Below, piece by piece: positions 1 through 7,793 of a DNA stretch of 39,156 nt. Position 1 is the first letter of the stretch. The number at the start of each line of letters is the position of its first letter. The notes below the pieces were generated by a model. The model saw only the letters and a program-made list of their open reading frames with translations. It made no database searches and was not told the DNA's origin. The position numbers and the translations under genes are program-made. This stretch comes from an uncultured Prevotellaceae bacterium (GTDB lineage Bacteria > Bacteroidota > Bacteroidia > Bacteroidales > Bacteroidaceae): NCBI GenBank assembly GCA_947166655.1, contig CAMVFC010000016.1, forward strand, positions 1-39,156. Reading direction: 5' to 3'.

Positions 1-608
1 GGAATATCTTTTTCTCGGCTGACGACAAGGAGGAGCTGCAGGTGCTGCTGACGAATCAGGTCGAGTAAGGTCTGTTGCAACTGCTGGCGTGCTTGCGTGT
101 CAAGACCGATGAAAGGATTGTCGATAACCAACAGGCGCGGGTGTGACTGCAGAGCTTTATGGAGCTGGTATTTACGGAGCTCACCGCTGGAGAGGCTGAT
201 GATATACTTGCCGTCGACTATGGGCGTTGATGCGTCGATATCGTGCTGGTTCCAGCGCTGTTGCAGGTAGTAGCTCTGGTCGCTGTCGCCGTAGCTGTCG
301 CGGAAAGTGATGACCTTGATATTGTCATAAGCCCGTTGGGTGGGTGCATCGGGGAAATGGTAGTGCACTTCGTTGCCACCTAACAAAGGCCAGCGCCCTG
401 TGAGAATCTCTACCAGACGTGTCTTCCCGGAGGCGTTAGGTCCGATGATGGCAATCTGTTCTCCAGGAAGGATGTCCAAGGAAACAGGTGCCGCCATGCG
501 GAAAGCAGGATGACGGGGCACGCCGTTGGTGATGGAGAGGAGGGCGACCTCGTCGGATGGCGAGTGGTCTGCGGTAGGAGTGGGGTAGGAGGGCGCTTTA
601 GTGTTCAT
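1..608 (-). CDS. ABC-type ATPase (ModF-like), 5' part only
   Basis: The frame opens at ATG 608 and runs off the left edge of the window, so only the first ~202 residues are seen. Translation gives a Walker A motif (GPNASGKT, about residues 57-64), an ABC signature (LSSGE, about residue 145) and a Walker B region ending [12 protein letters not shown], so this is a complete first nucleotide-binding domain. No membrane segment is visible. Its start overlaps the ruvC stop (ATGA), which implies translational coupling. ModF/PhrA-like proteins carry two such domains in tandem and are soluble; whether a second domain follows cannot be seen here. The Walker B aspartate is followed by N rather than the usual E (VIDNP), as in some ModF-type proteins, so strong ATP hydrolysis by this domain is uncertain. 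The substrate or role cannot be named from sequence. Confidence 0.85.
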   Translation of the reverse strand, partial: MNTKAPSYPTPTADHSPSDEVALLSITNGVPRHPAFRMAAPVSLDILPGEQIAIIGPNASGKTRLVEILTGRWPLLGGNEVHYHFPDAPTQRAYDNIKVITFRDSYGDSDQSYYLQQRWNQHDIDASTPIVDGKYIISLSSGELRKYQLHKALQSHPRLLVIDNPFIGLDTQARQQLQQTLLDLIRQQHLQLLLVVSREKDI

Positions 609-1255
609 AGGCCGTGGATCTTGTCCTTGTTCTGACGGGCAAAGTCTTTCCAGCTCTTGGCATGGGAGAGGGAGACAGGTCGGGAACTTTCGATGAAATG
701 ACAGTAGGCTGCTGCCAGTCCGTCAGTGGCATCGAGCCATGGAAGCATGGCGTCCTCTGGAATCTTAAGCATCTGACGAAGCATATAGGCGACCTGCTCT
801 TTGGAGGAGGAACCGTTGCCCGTGATGGCCATCTTGATTTGCATAGGTGCATACTCCTTGATAGGAACCTGCCGGCTGATGGCCGCTGCCATGGCCACCC
901 CTTGTGCACGTCCCAGCTTCAACATCGACTGTACATTCTTGCCGAAGAACGGCGCTTCGATGGCCAACTCGTCGGGCAGGTAGCTTTCGATGATTCCTGT
1001 GATGCGTTCGAAGATACGTCCCAGCTTCAGGTAGTGGTCGGCATATTTGCGCAGGTCGATGACGCCCATGGTGATCATCTCTGCTTTTCGTCCACAGACT
1101 CTAAGGACACCGTAACCCATGATGGTCGTTCCGGGGTCGATGCCGAGGATGATGCGTTCGGGAGAAGATGCCTCACCCCTCGTCCCCCTTTCATGCAAAG
1201 AGGAAGAGGCGTCTGCTGGAGTGGCAATGTTTGTTTTGGAATCAGAGGTCGGCAT
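605..1255 (-). CDS. ruvC: Crossover junction endodeoxyribonuclease RuvC
   Basis: RuvC resolves Holliday junctions made during homologous recombination, as a dimer working with the RuvAB branch-migration motor. The RNase H-like fold is clear: [15 protein letters not shown] holds the first catalytic Asp (D40), [11 protein letters not shown] the catalytic Glu (E100) and [14 protein letters not shown] the last two acidic residues (D175, D178), matching the D/E/D/D set of E. coli RuvC. At 216 residues it is longer than the usual 170-190; the first ~33 residues are low-complexity (Ser/Ala/Thr-rich) and precede the conserved IILGID start. No internal ATG lies before the fold, but an in-frame TTG (Leu20) could be an alternative start. 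It lies 27 bp after the DUF4286 gene and overlaps the ABC ATPase gene by ATGA. Confidence 0.95.
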   Translation of the reverse strand: MPTSDSKTNIATPADASSSLHERGTRGEASSPERIILGIDPGTTIMGYGVLRVCGRKAEMITMGVIDLRKYADHYLKLGRIFERITGIIESYLPDELAIEAPFFGKNVQSMLKLGRAQGVAMAAAISRQVPIKEYAPMQIKMAITGNGSSSKEQVAYMLRQMLKIPEDAMLPWLDATDGLAAAYCHFIESSRPVSLSHAKSWKDFARQNKDKIHGL

Positions 1256-1282
1256 GAAATGAAGGAGGTGTTAGAGTGGTTA

Positions 1283-1594
1283 TCAGTCTTCTGTGATAAC
1301 TTCCATCATGGTGGAAAAACCGAGGATGCGGTTCTCAAAGGCTTTCAGCATCTCCTCGTTCAGGCGTTTTCCCTGTTTGACGAACCAATGATGCAACCGG
1401 GCCGTGCTTTCCACCTCAAACTGAAGAGCAAAACACTCGCTGCCTTCTTCCTTATGCGAGAGGATGCGCGAGAGACGTCCGTGGCGCATCTCACCATATT
1501 CCTGTACTTGCGGGAGCATGACCTGATGCACCCAAATAACGAAGTTACGTGCGTCCGAATCCGGCACGTGATAGGTGGTATTATATAATATCAT
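1283..1594 (-). CDS. DUF4286 family protein
   Basis: A 103-residue protein beginning MILYNTTYHVPDS and ending in GFSTMMEV, which is the pattern of the small DUF4286 family found throughout Bacteroidetes. No signal peptide or membrane segment is present, so it should be cytoplasmic. The family has no established function; members have a compact ferredoxin-like look (short beta strands, FALQFEVES, amphipathic helices) but this is inference. It heads the minus-strand group DUF4286-ruvC-ABC ATPase. The start is fixed by the family-typical MILYNTT N-terminus, which places the ATG only 5 bases after a TAACTTTG -7 box (see finding on leaderless transcription). Confidence 0.85.
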   Translation of the reverse strand: MILYNTTYHVPDSDARNFVIWVHQVMLPQVQEYGEMRHGRLSRILSHKEEGSECFALQFEVESTARLHHWFVKQGKRLNEEMLKAFENRILGFSTMMEVITED

Positions 1595-1598
1595 GGTG

Positions 1599-1606
1599 CA
1601 AAGTTA
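1599..1606 (-). promoter_or_regulatory. Bacteroidetes -7 box (TAACTTTG) for the DUF4286-ruvC group
   Basis: Read on the minus strand the sequence is TAACTTTGCACCATG. TAACTTTG fits the Bacteroidetes -7 consensus TAnnTTTG exactly. No convincing TTTG lies about 20 bp upstream. The usual start site, a few bases after the last G, would coincide with the A of the ATG at 1594. Confidence 0.55.
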
Positions 1607-1681
1607 GCCTTTTCTTCGCTTATTAGTGGCGTTTTAACACTATTTTATGGCGTGCATACCTTATTTTTGATAAGAATATAC

Positions 1682-1689
1682 TATTTTTG
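1682..1689 (+). promoter_or_regulatory. Bacteroidetes -7 box (TATTTTTG) for the DUF1573 gene
   Basis: TATTTTTG matches TAnnTTTG and lies 39 bp before the ATG at 1729, giving a leader of roughly 30-35 nt. An identical TATTTTTG occurs at 1662-1669, 20 bp upstream, so either may be used. A canonical -33 TTTG at the right spacing is not evident. It is divergent from the DUF4286 promoter. Confidence 0.5.
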
Positions 1690-1728
1690 CACTCGAAATA
1701 CGTATAATCTTAATCCAAAGCTGACATT

Positions 1729-2175
1729 ATGAAAAAGTTATTCTTTGTCTCCCTCTTGATTTGTGGATCTCTCTCATTTCTTCAGGCTGCCGAGCCTCAG
1801 AAGACTTCTGTGAACATTGCTACTCCTCAAGCATCTGAGAAGATGGCCGAGATCAAGTTCGACTCTTTGACCCATGACTTCGGTAAGTTTTCTGCCGACG
1901 ATCCTGTGTTGAAATGCACGTTCCGCTTCACCAACACCGGCGATGCACCACTGATCATTCATCAGGCCATCTCCAGTTGTGGTTGCACGGTACCTGCTTA
2001 CACCAAAGATCCCATCAAGCCCGGCGAGAGTGGTACCATCGACGTGACGTACAACGGTAAGGGAAAGTTCGCTGGTCGCTTCAAGAAGAGCATCACGATT
2101 CGTTCCAACGCCCATGAGACACCTGTCGTTCGTCTGACCATCGAGGGCGATATGCTTGAGGGAAGTGGGGATTGA
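1729..2175 (+). CDS. DUF1573 domain protein, secreted
   Basis: A 148-residue exported protein. Residues 1-20 form a signal peptide (MKKLFFVSLLICGSLSFLQA, cleavage after AxA-like LQA-AEP). The mature part carries the DUF1573 pattern: FDSLTHDFGKFSADDPVLKCTF, FTNTGDAPLIIHQAISSCGCTVP, then YNGKGKFAGRFKKSITIRSN. This is an immunoglobulin-like beta-sandwich of the ASH/DUF1573 type with a conserved SSCGC cysteine pair. The family is very common in Bacteroidetes, is probably periplasmic or surface-exposed, and has no assigned reaction. Its TGA stop is contained in the first unit of an 8-bp repeat array. It shares strand with the following DUF2264 gene, 100 bp downstream, but the array between them makes cotranscription uncertain. 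Confidence 0.88.
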   Translation: MKKLFFVSLLICGSLSFLQAAEPQKTSVNIATPQASEKMAEIKFDSLTHDFGKFSADDPVLKCTFRFTNTGDAPLIIHQAISSCGCTVPAYTKDPIKPGESGTIDVTYNGKGKFAGRFKKSITIRSNAHETPVVRLTIEGDMLEGSGD

Positions 2176-2260
2176 AAGGTTGAAAGGTTGAAAGATTGAA
2201 AGGTTGAAAAATTGAAAGATTGAAAAGTTGACAGATTGAAAAAGGTGAAAGATTGAATAA
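2172..2260 (+). repeat. Octanucleotide array TTGAAARR (about 11 units)
   Basis: Units of 8 bp (TTGAAAGG, TTGAAAGA, TTGAAAAA, TTGAAAAG, TTGACAGA) run in register from 2172 to 2243, followed by a slipped pair and TTGAATAA. The first unit contains the stop codon of the DUF1573 gene (TGA 2173-2175). Because 8 is not a multiple of 3, TGA appears in all three plus-strand frames; the minus strand has no stop in the ideal repeat. The array ends 15 bp before the ATG of the next gene. Confidence 0.95.
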
Positions 2261-2275
2261 TAAAAGAATAAAGAT

Positions 2276-3592
2276 ATGAAACGGATATTGATGATAGTGG
2301 TAGCCGTGCTCCTGTGTGGAGGCATGGCCTCGGCTAAAAGTAAGAAGGAACAACGCAATCCGCTCGGTGACGGTCAGAGTGATCGTGCCTTCTGGGTGGA
2401 GTTGGCTTATACCATGGCTGCTCCCGTCTTGGAGAACATGGCCAACGGTACGCTGCAGAAGAATATGAAGCTGGAACTCTCACCGACGTGGGACAATCGT
2501 GACAAGAAGGTCGCTTATATGGAGTGCTTCGGTCGCCTCATGGCCGGCATCGCTCCGTGGCTGACCTTGCCCGATGATGACACGCCGGAAGGACAGAAGC
2601 GGAAGCAGCTGCGTGAATGGGCACTGAAAGCCTATGCAAATGCTGTGGACCCCGCAAGTCCGGACTATCTGGGATGGAGTAGTGGCGGACAAACCTTGGT
2701 GGATGCTGCCTACGTTGTGGAGAGCCTGTTCCGCGGTTATAAAGCTCTGTGGGAGCCTCTCGATGATGTGACGAAGCAACGCTATATCAAAGAGCTGCAA
2801 GGCCTGCGCCGTTATGATCCGCCATACACCAACTGGCTGCTGTTCTGTGGTATGGAAGAGTCGTTCCTGATGTTGGTCGGCGGACAGTATGATGCTTTCC
2901 GCATCAAGATGGCCATGAGTAAGGTCGAGGAATGGTATGTAGGTGACGGCCTGTATTCCGATGGCCCCTCTTTCGCCTTTGACTACTACAATGCCTTTGT
3001 CATTCAACCGATGTATATCGAGTGTCTGCAGATGATAGCAGCGAAGCAGCCGAACAACACCTATCTGATTCGTTCGCATGGTGACAAGCGCAATGGTGCC
3101 AAGAACCGTTTGGGTGTGGTCACAGAGCGTATGCAGAAATATGCCGTCATTCTGGAACGTTTCATTTCGCCTGAAGGCACATTCCCTGTGGTCGGTCGTT
3201 CCATTCCTTATCGTTTGGCTGTGCTGCAGCCCTTGGCAATGCTGGCATGGCAGAAGCAACTGCCTCAAGAACTGCATAACGGACAGGTGCGTGCAGCCAT
3301 CACGGCTGTCATGAGACGTATGTTCGAAGGAAAGGGTAAGACCAATTTCACCGAAGACGGCTACTTGACCATCGGATTCGTCGGTTCGCACCCGAACGTG
3401 GCTGACTGGTACACCAACAATGGTTCGCTCTACATGACCTCGCTCGCCTTCATGCCTTTGGGCCTGCCTGCTGACGATCCCTTCTGGACCGATGCTCCCG
3501 AGAAATGGACATCCAAGAAGGCCTGGGAGGGCGATGATTTCCCGAAGGACCACAAGTGGAATATCAACAAACAGGCATTGTACTGGGAGTGA
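2276..3592 (+). CDS. DUF2264 domain protein, secreted (copy 1)
   Basis: A 438-residue protein with a signal peptide (MKRILMIVVAVLLCGGMASA, cleavage before KSKK). The rest fits DUF2264: FWVELAYTMAAPVLENMANG, ECFGRLMAGIAPWL, LGWSSGGQTLVDAAYVVES, a NWLLFCGMEESFL segment, EEWYVGDGLYSDGPSFAFDYYNAFVIQPMY and SPEGTFPVVGRSIPYR. The repeated aromatic helix motifs suggest an (alpha/alpha) toroid like those of uronyl hydrolases and polysaccharide lyases, so a role in breaking down acidic glycans in the periplasm is plausible but not shown. It is followed by a close paralogue at 3812-5122. Octamer arrays lie on both sides, and the TGA stop is contained in the second array's first unit. No SusC/D or sulfatase genes are nearby, so the substrate cannot be guessed. 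Confidence 0.88.
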   Translation: MKRILMIVVAVLLCGGMASAKSKKEQRNPLGDGQSDRAFWVELAYTMAAPVLENMANGTLQKNMKLELSPTWDNRDKKVAYMECFGRLMAGIAPWLTLPDDDTPEGQKRKQLREWALKAYANAVDPASPDYLGWSSGGQTLVDAAYVVESLFRGYKALWEPLDDVTKQRYIKELQGLRRYDPPYTNWLLFCGMEESFLMLVGGQYDAFRIKMAMSKVEEWYVGDGLYSDGPSFAFDYYNAFVIQPMYIECLQMIAAKQPNNTYLIRSHGDKRNGAKNRLGVVTERMQKYAVILERFISPEGTFPVVGRSIPYRLAVLQPLAMLAWQKQLPQELHNGQVRAAITAVMRRMFEGKGKTNFTEDGYLTIGFVGSHPNVADWYTNNGSLYMTSLAFMPLGLPADDPFWTDAPEKWTSKKAWEGDDFPKDHKWNINKQALYWE

Positions 3593-3724
3593 AAGGTTGA
3601 AAAATTGAAAGATTGAAAGATTGAAAAGTTGAAAAATTGAAAAGTTGAAAAATTGAAAGGTTGAAAGATTGAAAAGTTGAAAGGTTGAAAGGTTGAAAGG
3701 TTGAAAGGTTGAAAGGTTGATAGA
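3589..3724 (+). repeat. Octanucleotide array TTGAAARR (17 units)
   Basis: Seventeen 8-bp units are in perfect register, from GTGAAAGG (3589-3596) through variants TTGAAAAA, TTGAAAGA and TTGAAAAG to five consecutive identical TTGAAAGG units (3677-3716) and a decayed TTGATAGA. The first unit contains the TGA stop of DUF2264 copy 1 (3590-3592). The run of identical units suggests recent slippage. The rest of the 219-bp gap (3725-3811) shows no clear promoter or terminator. Confidence 0.95.
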
Positions 3725-3811
3725 CCGAGATTAAGCTTTTTCGACTTTCGCCTGTAACGCTGGAATTACGAAGTTAAGGAGTTCTTCTGGCGCTGAATGA
3801 AGAAATAATCA

Positions 3812-5122
3812 ATGAAGAAGGTCCTTATTATATTGTCGCTGTGTGTGCTGACGGTGTCGGTGCAGGGCAAAGGCAAGAAGCAAAGTGCGGTGAACCCTTT
3901 GGGCGATGGAGCCAGTGATCGTCAGTACTGGACAGAACTGGCGTGGCAGATGGCAGCGCCTGTGTTGGAAAACATGGCGAACGGTACACTGCAGAAGAAC
4001 TTCGTCCTTGAGACATCGAAGATATGGGACGGTCGAGACCCGAAGGTCGCTTATCTGGAATGTTTCGGCCGTCTGATGGCTGGCATTGCCCCATGGCTGA
4101 GCCTGCCCGATGACGACACAGCAGAAGGTCTCCGCCGCAAGCAGTTGCGCGAATGGGCCTTGAAGGCTTATGCCAATGCCGTGGACCCCGAAAGCCCCGA
4201 CTATCTGGGATGGGAAAGCGGCTCGCAGACCTTGGTCGATGCTGCCTATCTGGTAGAGAGTTTTCTGCGTGCCTACGATGCCTTGTGGGTGCCTCTGGAT
4301 GACGTCACCAAAGCACGTTATATCAAGGAACTGACAGGCCTGCACCGCTATGCACCTCCCTATTCCAACTGGTTGATTTTCGTAGCGATGGAGGAGGCTT
4401 TTCTGCTAAAGGTCGGTGCCACGTATGATGAATACCGCATCCATGTAGGTCTTAATAAGATGGAAGAATGGTATGTGGGAGACGGCTGGTACTCGGATGG
4501 ACAGGCGTTTGCTTTCGACTACTATAACTCCTTTGTCATTCAGCCTATGTACCAGGAGGTGGTAGATGTGGTTCGCAGCACGAAAGGCGATGCCTACCGT
4601 CTGCTGCACCGTGTCGGTCCCAACGATGGCGGTGAGCGTCGTGCCGCACAGGTGCTGGAACGAATGCAGAAGTTTGCTGTCATCCTGGAACGTCTCATCT
4701 CTCCCGAAGGCACCTTCCCCGTGTTTGGCCGCTCCATTCCTTACCGCATGGCTACGATGCAGCCGTTAGCCCTGTTGGCCTGGCAGCAACGTCTGCCGAA
4801 GGAGTTGCACGAAGGACAAGTGCGTGCAGCGCTGACCGCCGTCATGCACCGTATGTTCGACTACCGCAGCAACTACAATGAAGGTGGCTTCCTGACCATC
4901 GGTTTCGTGGGCAATGGTGCGCAGACACCTGTCGACAGCTATACGAATAACGGCTCTCTCTACATGGCTTCGCTGGCATTCATGCCTTTGGGACTTCCTG
5001 CAGATGCTTCCTTCTGGACGGCTGCACCAGAGAAATGGACCTCAAAGAAAGCCTGGGAGGGGGACGATTTTCCCAAGGACCACAAATGGAACATCAACCG
5101 CGAGGAGTTTCAGTGGAAATAG
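3812..5122 (+). CDS. DUF2264 domain protein, secreted (copy 2)
   Basis: A 436-residue paralogue of the preceding protein, colinear over its whole length, with identical blocks such as APVLENMANGTLQKN, KQLREWALKAYANAVDP, SPEGTFPV.GRSIPYR and the C-terminal WEGDDFPKDHKWNIN. The signal peptide is MKKVLIILSLCVLTVSVQG. Differences cluster in the middle (KGDAYRLLHRVGPNDGG against NNTYLIRSHGDKRNGAK) and near the C-terminus, which would fit changed substrate contacts, though this is inference. The pair arose by tandem duplication. No octamer array follows this copy; the metallophosphoesterase gene starts 33 bp later. Confidence 0.88.
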   Translation: MKKVLIILSLCVLTVSVQGKGKKQSAVNPLGDGASDRQYWTELAWQMAAPVLENMANGTLQKNFVLETSKIWDGRDPKVAYLECFGRLMAGIAPWLSLPDDDTAEGLRRKQLREWALKAYANAVDPESPDYLGWESGSQTLVDAAYLVESFLRAYDALWVPLDDVTKARYIKELTGLHRYAPPYSNWLIFVAMEEAFLLKVGATYDEYRIHVGLNKMEEWYVGDGWYSDGQAFAFDYYNSFVIQPMYQEVVDVVRSTKGDAYRLLHRVGPNDGGERRAAQVLERMQKFAVILERLISPEGTFPVFGRSIPYRMATMQPLALLAWQQRLPKELHEGQVRAALTAVMHRMFDYRSNYNEGGFLTIGFVGNGAQTPVDSYTNNGSLYMASLAFMPLGLPADASFWTAAPEKWTSKKAWEGDDFPKDHKWNINREEFQWK

Positions 5123-5155
5123 CAGGGTGGTGACCCTCAAGTTTGAAGATATCGG

Positions 5156-6250
5156 ATGAGATTTACTTTTTTTATGCTTATGCTTCTGCCCGTAGCAGCC
5201 CAGCTTTATGTGATGTGGCGCACGTGGCAGTTGCTTCCTTTTCCTGTGTGGGCAAAAGTCTTTGCCCTGCTGTTGATGGTCGTGGCCTTCGCTCTGTTCT
5301 TCGTGGCTTTGATGCCGCAGTTGGACCGTCTGCCGATGGGGCTTTCCATAACGGTCTATCATATCGGTACGTCATGGGTGATCATCATGTTCTATCTGTT
5401 GATGTTATGGTTGGCGCTGGACATGCTGCGCGTGTTTCATGTGGTTCCCACCTCTTTCCTTCGCCACAGCTGGGCGGGTGCAGCAACGGTCTTCGGGCTG
5501 ATGACGGTCGTCTTTGTCTATGGTTACGTCCACTATCGTCATAAAGTACGTGTCCCCTTGACATTGACGACGGGGCAACGCTTGTCAAGACCTTTGCGCA
5601 TCGTCATGACCTCCGACTGGCATCTGGGTTACCATAATCGCAGAGCAGAGCTGGCGCGATGGGTGGATCTTGTGAATGCAGAGCATCCCGACCTAATCCT
5701 TGTGGCAGGCGACATCATCGACCGCAGTATCCGACCTTTAGACGAACAGCACATGGCAGAGGAGTTCCACCGCCTGACGGCTCCCGTCTATGCTTGTCTG
5801 GGTAATCATGAATATTACTCCGGTGAGCCGCAAGCCCTTCGTTTCTATCAGGAAGCAGGTATCCATCTGTTGCGAGATTCTGTGGCAGAGGTTGGTCCGC
5901 TCGTGGTGATAGGCCGTGATGACCGCACCAATCCCCATCGTCTGCCGCTGGCTTCGTTGACAGAAGATCTGCCCGAAGGCAAGTACTGCATCGTCCTCGA
6001 CCACCAGCCCTATCGGTTGGATGAGGTAGAAGCCGCCCATGTTGACTTCCAACTGTCCGGACATACCCATCACGGACAGGTCTGGCCTGCTTCATGGATC
6101 ACCAATGCTATTTATGAATGCGCCTTTGGTTCGTACCGGCGTGGAAAGACACAGTTCTATGTCAGTAGCGGTATCGGCATCTGGGGTGGTAAGTTCCGTA
6201 TCGGCACGCGATCGGAATATGTTGTTGCAGAACTGAAGACCGCAGAATGA
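5156..6250 (+). CDS. Membrane-anchored metallophosphoesterase (YaeI-like)
   Basis: A 364-residue protein with about four hydrophobic segments in residues 1-130 (MRFTFFMLMLLPVAAQLYV; VFALLLMVVAFALFFVALM; SWVIIMFYLLMLWLAL; AGAATVFGLMTVVFVYGYV) followed by a calcineurin-like phosphoesterase domain. The metal-binding motifs appear in order: TSDWHLGYHN, VAGDIIDRS, LGNHEYYSG, VLDHQPY and SGHTHHGQVWP. This matches the integral-membrane YaeI/YkuE-type enzymes, some of which act on phospholipid phosphates such as UDP-diacylglucosamine; the substrate here is not known. The ATGA overlap with the MATE gene makes translational coupling likely. It appears to lead the 5156-9820 group. Confidence 0.9.
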   Translation: MRFTFFMLMLLPVAAQLYVMWRTWQLLPFPVWAKVFALLLMVVAFALFFVALMPQLDRLPMGLSITVYHIGTSWVIIMFYLLMLWLALDMLRVFHVVPTSFLRHSWAGAATVFGLMTVVFVYGYVHYRHKVRVPLTLTTGQRLSRPLRIVMTSDWHLGYHNRRAELARWVDLVNAEHPDLILVAGDIIDRSIRPLDEQHMAEEFHRLTAPVYACLGNHEYYSGEPQALRFYQEAGIHLLRDSVAEVGPLVVIGRDDRTNPHRLPLASLTEDLPEGKYCIVLDHQPYRLDEVEAAHVDFQLSGHTHHGQVWPASWITNAIYECAFGSYRRGKTQFYVSSGIGIWGGKFRIGTRSEYVVAELKTAE

Positions 6251-7734
6251 GCACCGCCACGACCACCATACGAAAAGACGATCTCCTGCTGCGTATCCGT
6301 GAGGGCGGCAAACTCTCTACGGCAGAACAGTTGCGACTGACGGTCACGCTGGCCGTGCCTGCCATCCTTGCTGAACTCTCCAGCATCCTGATGTTCTACA
6401 TAGATGATGCCATGGTGGGTTCGCTGGGAGCGCGCGCCTCTGCTTCTGTCGGGCTGATGGCTACTTCGCTGTGGCTGTTCTGGTCTGTTATTTCCTGTGC
6501 TGCCACAGGCTTCTCCGTACAGGTGGCTCACCTGATTGGTGCCAATGACTTGGGCCGTGCGAAGGACGTGTTTCGTCAGAGCATCCTTGCTTCCCTGGCT
6601 CTGGCCGTGGCTACGATGGCGGTCAGTGCGGCCATTGCCGGAGCATTGCCGCGATGGCTGGGTGGCAGCGAGGACATCGCTGCCGATGCCTCGGTTTATT
6701 TCCTTATCTTTGTGCTGGGCGCACCGCTGGCGATGATTGGCATGCTGGCCGGCGCTATGCTGCGTAGCGCGGGTAACATGAAAGTGCCTTCGTTGGCCGG
6801 CGTGGCAACGTGTGTCATGGATGTCAGCTTTAATTTCCTTCTTATTTTCCCGACGCGCGAGGTGATGTTAGGGAATTGGGCAGTGACGATTCCCGGTTGC
6901 GGCCTGGGTGTTCCGGGCGCTGCTGTAGGGACCGTGTGCGCGGAGGGCGTCGTGGGGCTGTTCATGCTTTGGTATGCGGTGTGCAGGCAGGAAGAGCTGC
7001 GGCTGACGGGGGAAGGCCGTTCGGGAAAAACGAACGGCACACGTCCTAAGAATGGCTTGCTTGGCAATTGGCTAAGCGCTTTTGTTCCAGAGAAGCAGGT
7101 GCTGCGCAGAGCCTCTGATATCGCGAGTCCGATCTTGCTGCAACGTGTGCTGATGAATGCGGCACAGATTGTCACTACGATGATTGTCGCTCCGTTGGGC
7201 GCCGTGGCCATTGCTGCCAATGCGCTTGGCATCACGGCGGAAAGTCTATGCTATATGCCCGGCTACGGTCTGGGCGGAGCCGCTACGACGCTGGTAGGCC
7301 AGAGCTATGGCGCAGGACGACGTCGTCTGACCGAACGTTTTGCCTGGCTGACAACGCTGATAGGTATCGCCGTCATGTCCTTCATGGGCGTGGTTATGTA
7401 CATCGCGGCTCCTCTGATGATGGCCACGCTGACGCCTGACGAGGCGGTGCGGCAGCTGGGTGTGGAATGTCTGCGTATTGAAGCGTGGGCCGAGCCCATG
7501 TTTGCCGCCTCTATTGTGGCGATGAGTTGCTTTGTGGGTGCCGGCGACACGCGCAAGCCGGCCTTGATGAATCTGTTCTCCATGTGGGCCGTACGAATCA
7601 CACTGGCTGCCTTGCTGGCGCCCCGCTATGGGCTGCATGGCGTGTGGATAGGCATGGCTGTCGAACTGACATTCCGCGGTATGATCTTCCTGATTCGCCT
7701 CAAGTGGGGTCGATGGATGAAAGATAAGAAATAG
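6247..7734 (+). CDS. MATE family efflux transporter
   Basis: A 495-residue polytopic membrane protein with about twelve hydrophobic segments in two related halves. The first half includes RLTVTLAVPAILAELSSILMFYIDDAMVGSLGA, the usual MATE opening where the first helix meets the substrate cavity, and GAPLAMIGMLAGAMLRSAGNMKVP; the second half includes GYGLGGAATTLVGQSYGAG and CFVGAGDTRKPALMNLFSMW. MATE proteins export cationic drugs or metabolites using a Na+ or H+ gradient. The first ~30 residues and a charged loop around 255-280 are cytoplasmic by inference. It overlaps the phosphoesterase stop by ATGA. The substrate cannot be told from sequence. Confidence 0.93.
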   Translation: MSTATTTIRKDDLLLRIREGGKLSTAEQLRLTVTLAVPAILAELSSILMFYIDDAMVGSLGARASASVGLMATSLWLFWSVISCAATGFSVQVAHLIGANDLGRAKDVFRQSILASLALAVATMAVSAAIAGALPRWLGGSEDIAADASVYFLIFVLGAPLAMIGMLAGAMLRSAGNMKVPSLAGVATCVMDVSFNFLLIFPTREVMLGNWAVTIPGCGLGVPGAAVGTVCAEGVVGLFMLWYAVCRQEELRLTGEGRSGKTNGTRPKNGLLGNWLSAFVPEKQVLRRASDIASPILLQRVLMNAAQIVTTMIVAPLGAVAIAANALGITAESLCYMPGYGLGGAATTLVGQSYGAGRRRLTERFAWLTTLIGIAVMSFMGVVMYIAAPLMMATLTPDEAVRQLGVECLRIEAWAEPMFAASIVAMSCFVGAGDTRKPALMNLFSMWAVRITLAALLAPRYGLHGVWIGMAVELTFRGMIFLIRLKWGRWMKDKK

Positions 7735-7793
7735 TGAAATAGAAAAAATAAAGATAAGAATTAGATAAATATATAAAAGATAAATAAAAGATT

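Noticed and set aside
5124..5137. AGGGT-GGTG-ACCCT hairpin after DUF2264 copy 2 as a terminator
   Set aside because: The stem is 5 bp with no T-tract, and the next gene begins 19 bp later.
7735..7793. AT-rich spacer between the MATE and DUF3737 genes as a promoter
   Set aside because: No TAnnTTTG or other recognised box is present; it is simply AT-rich.
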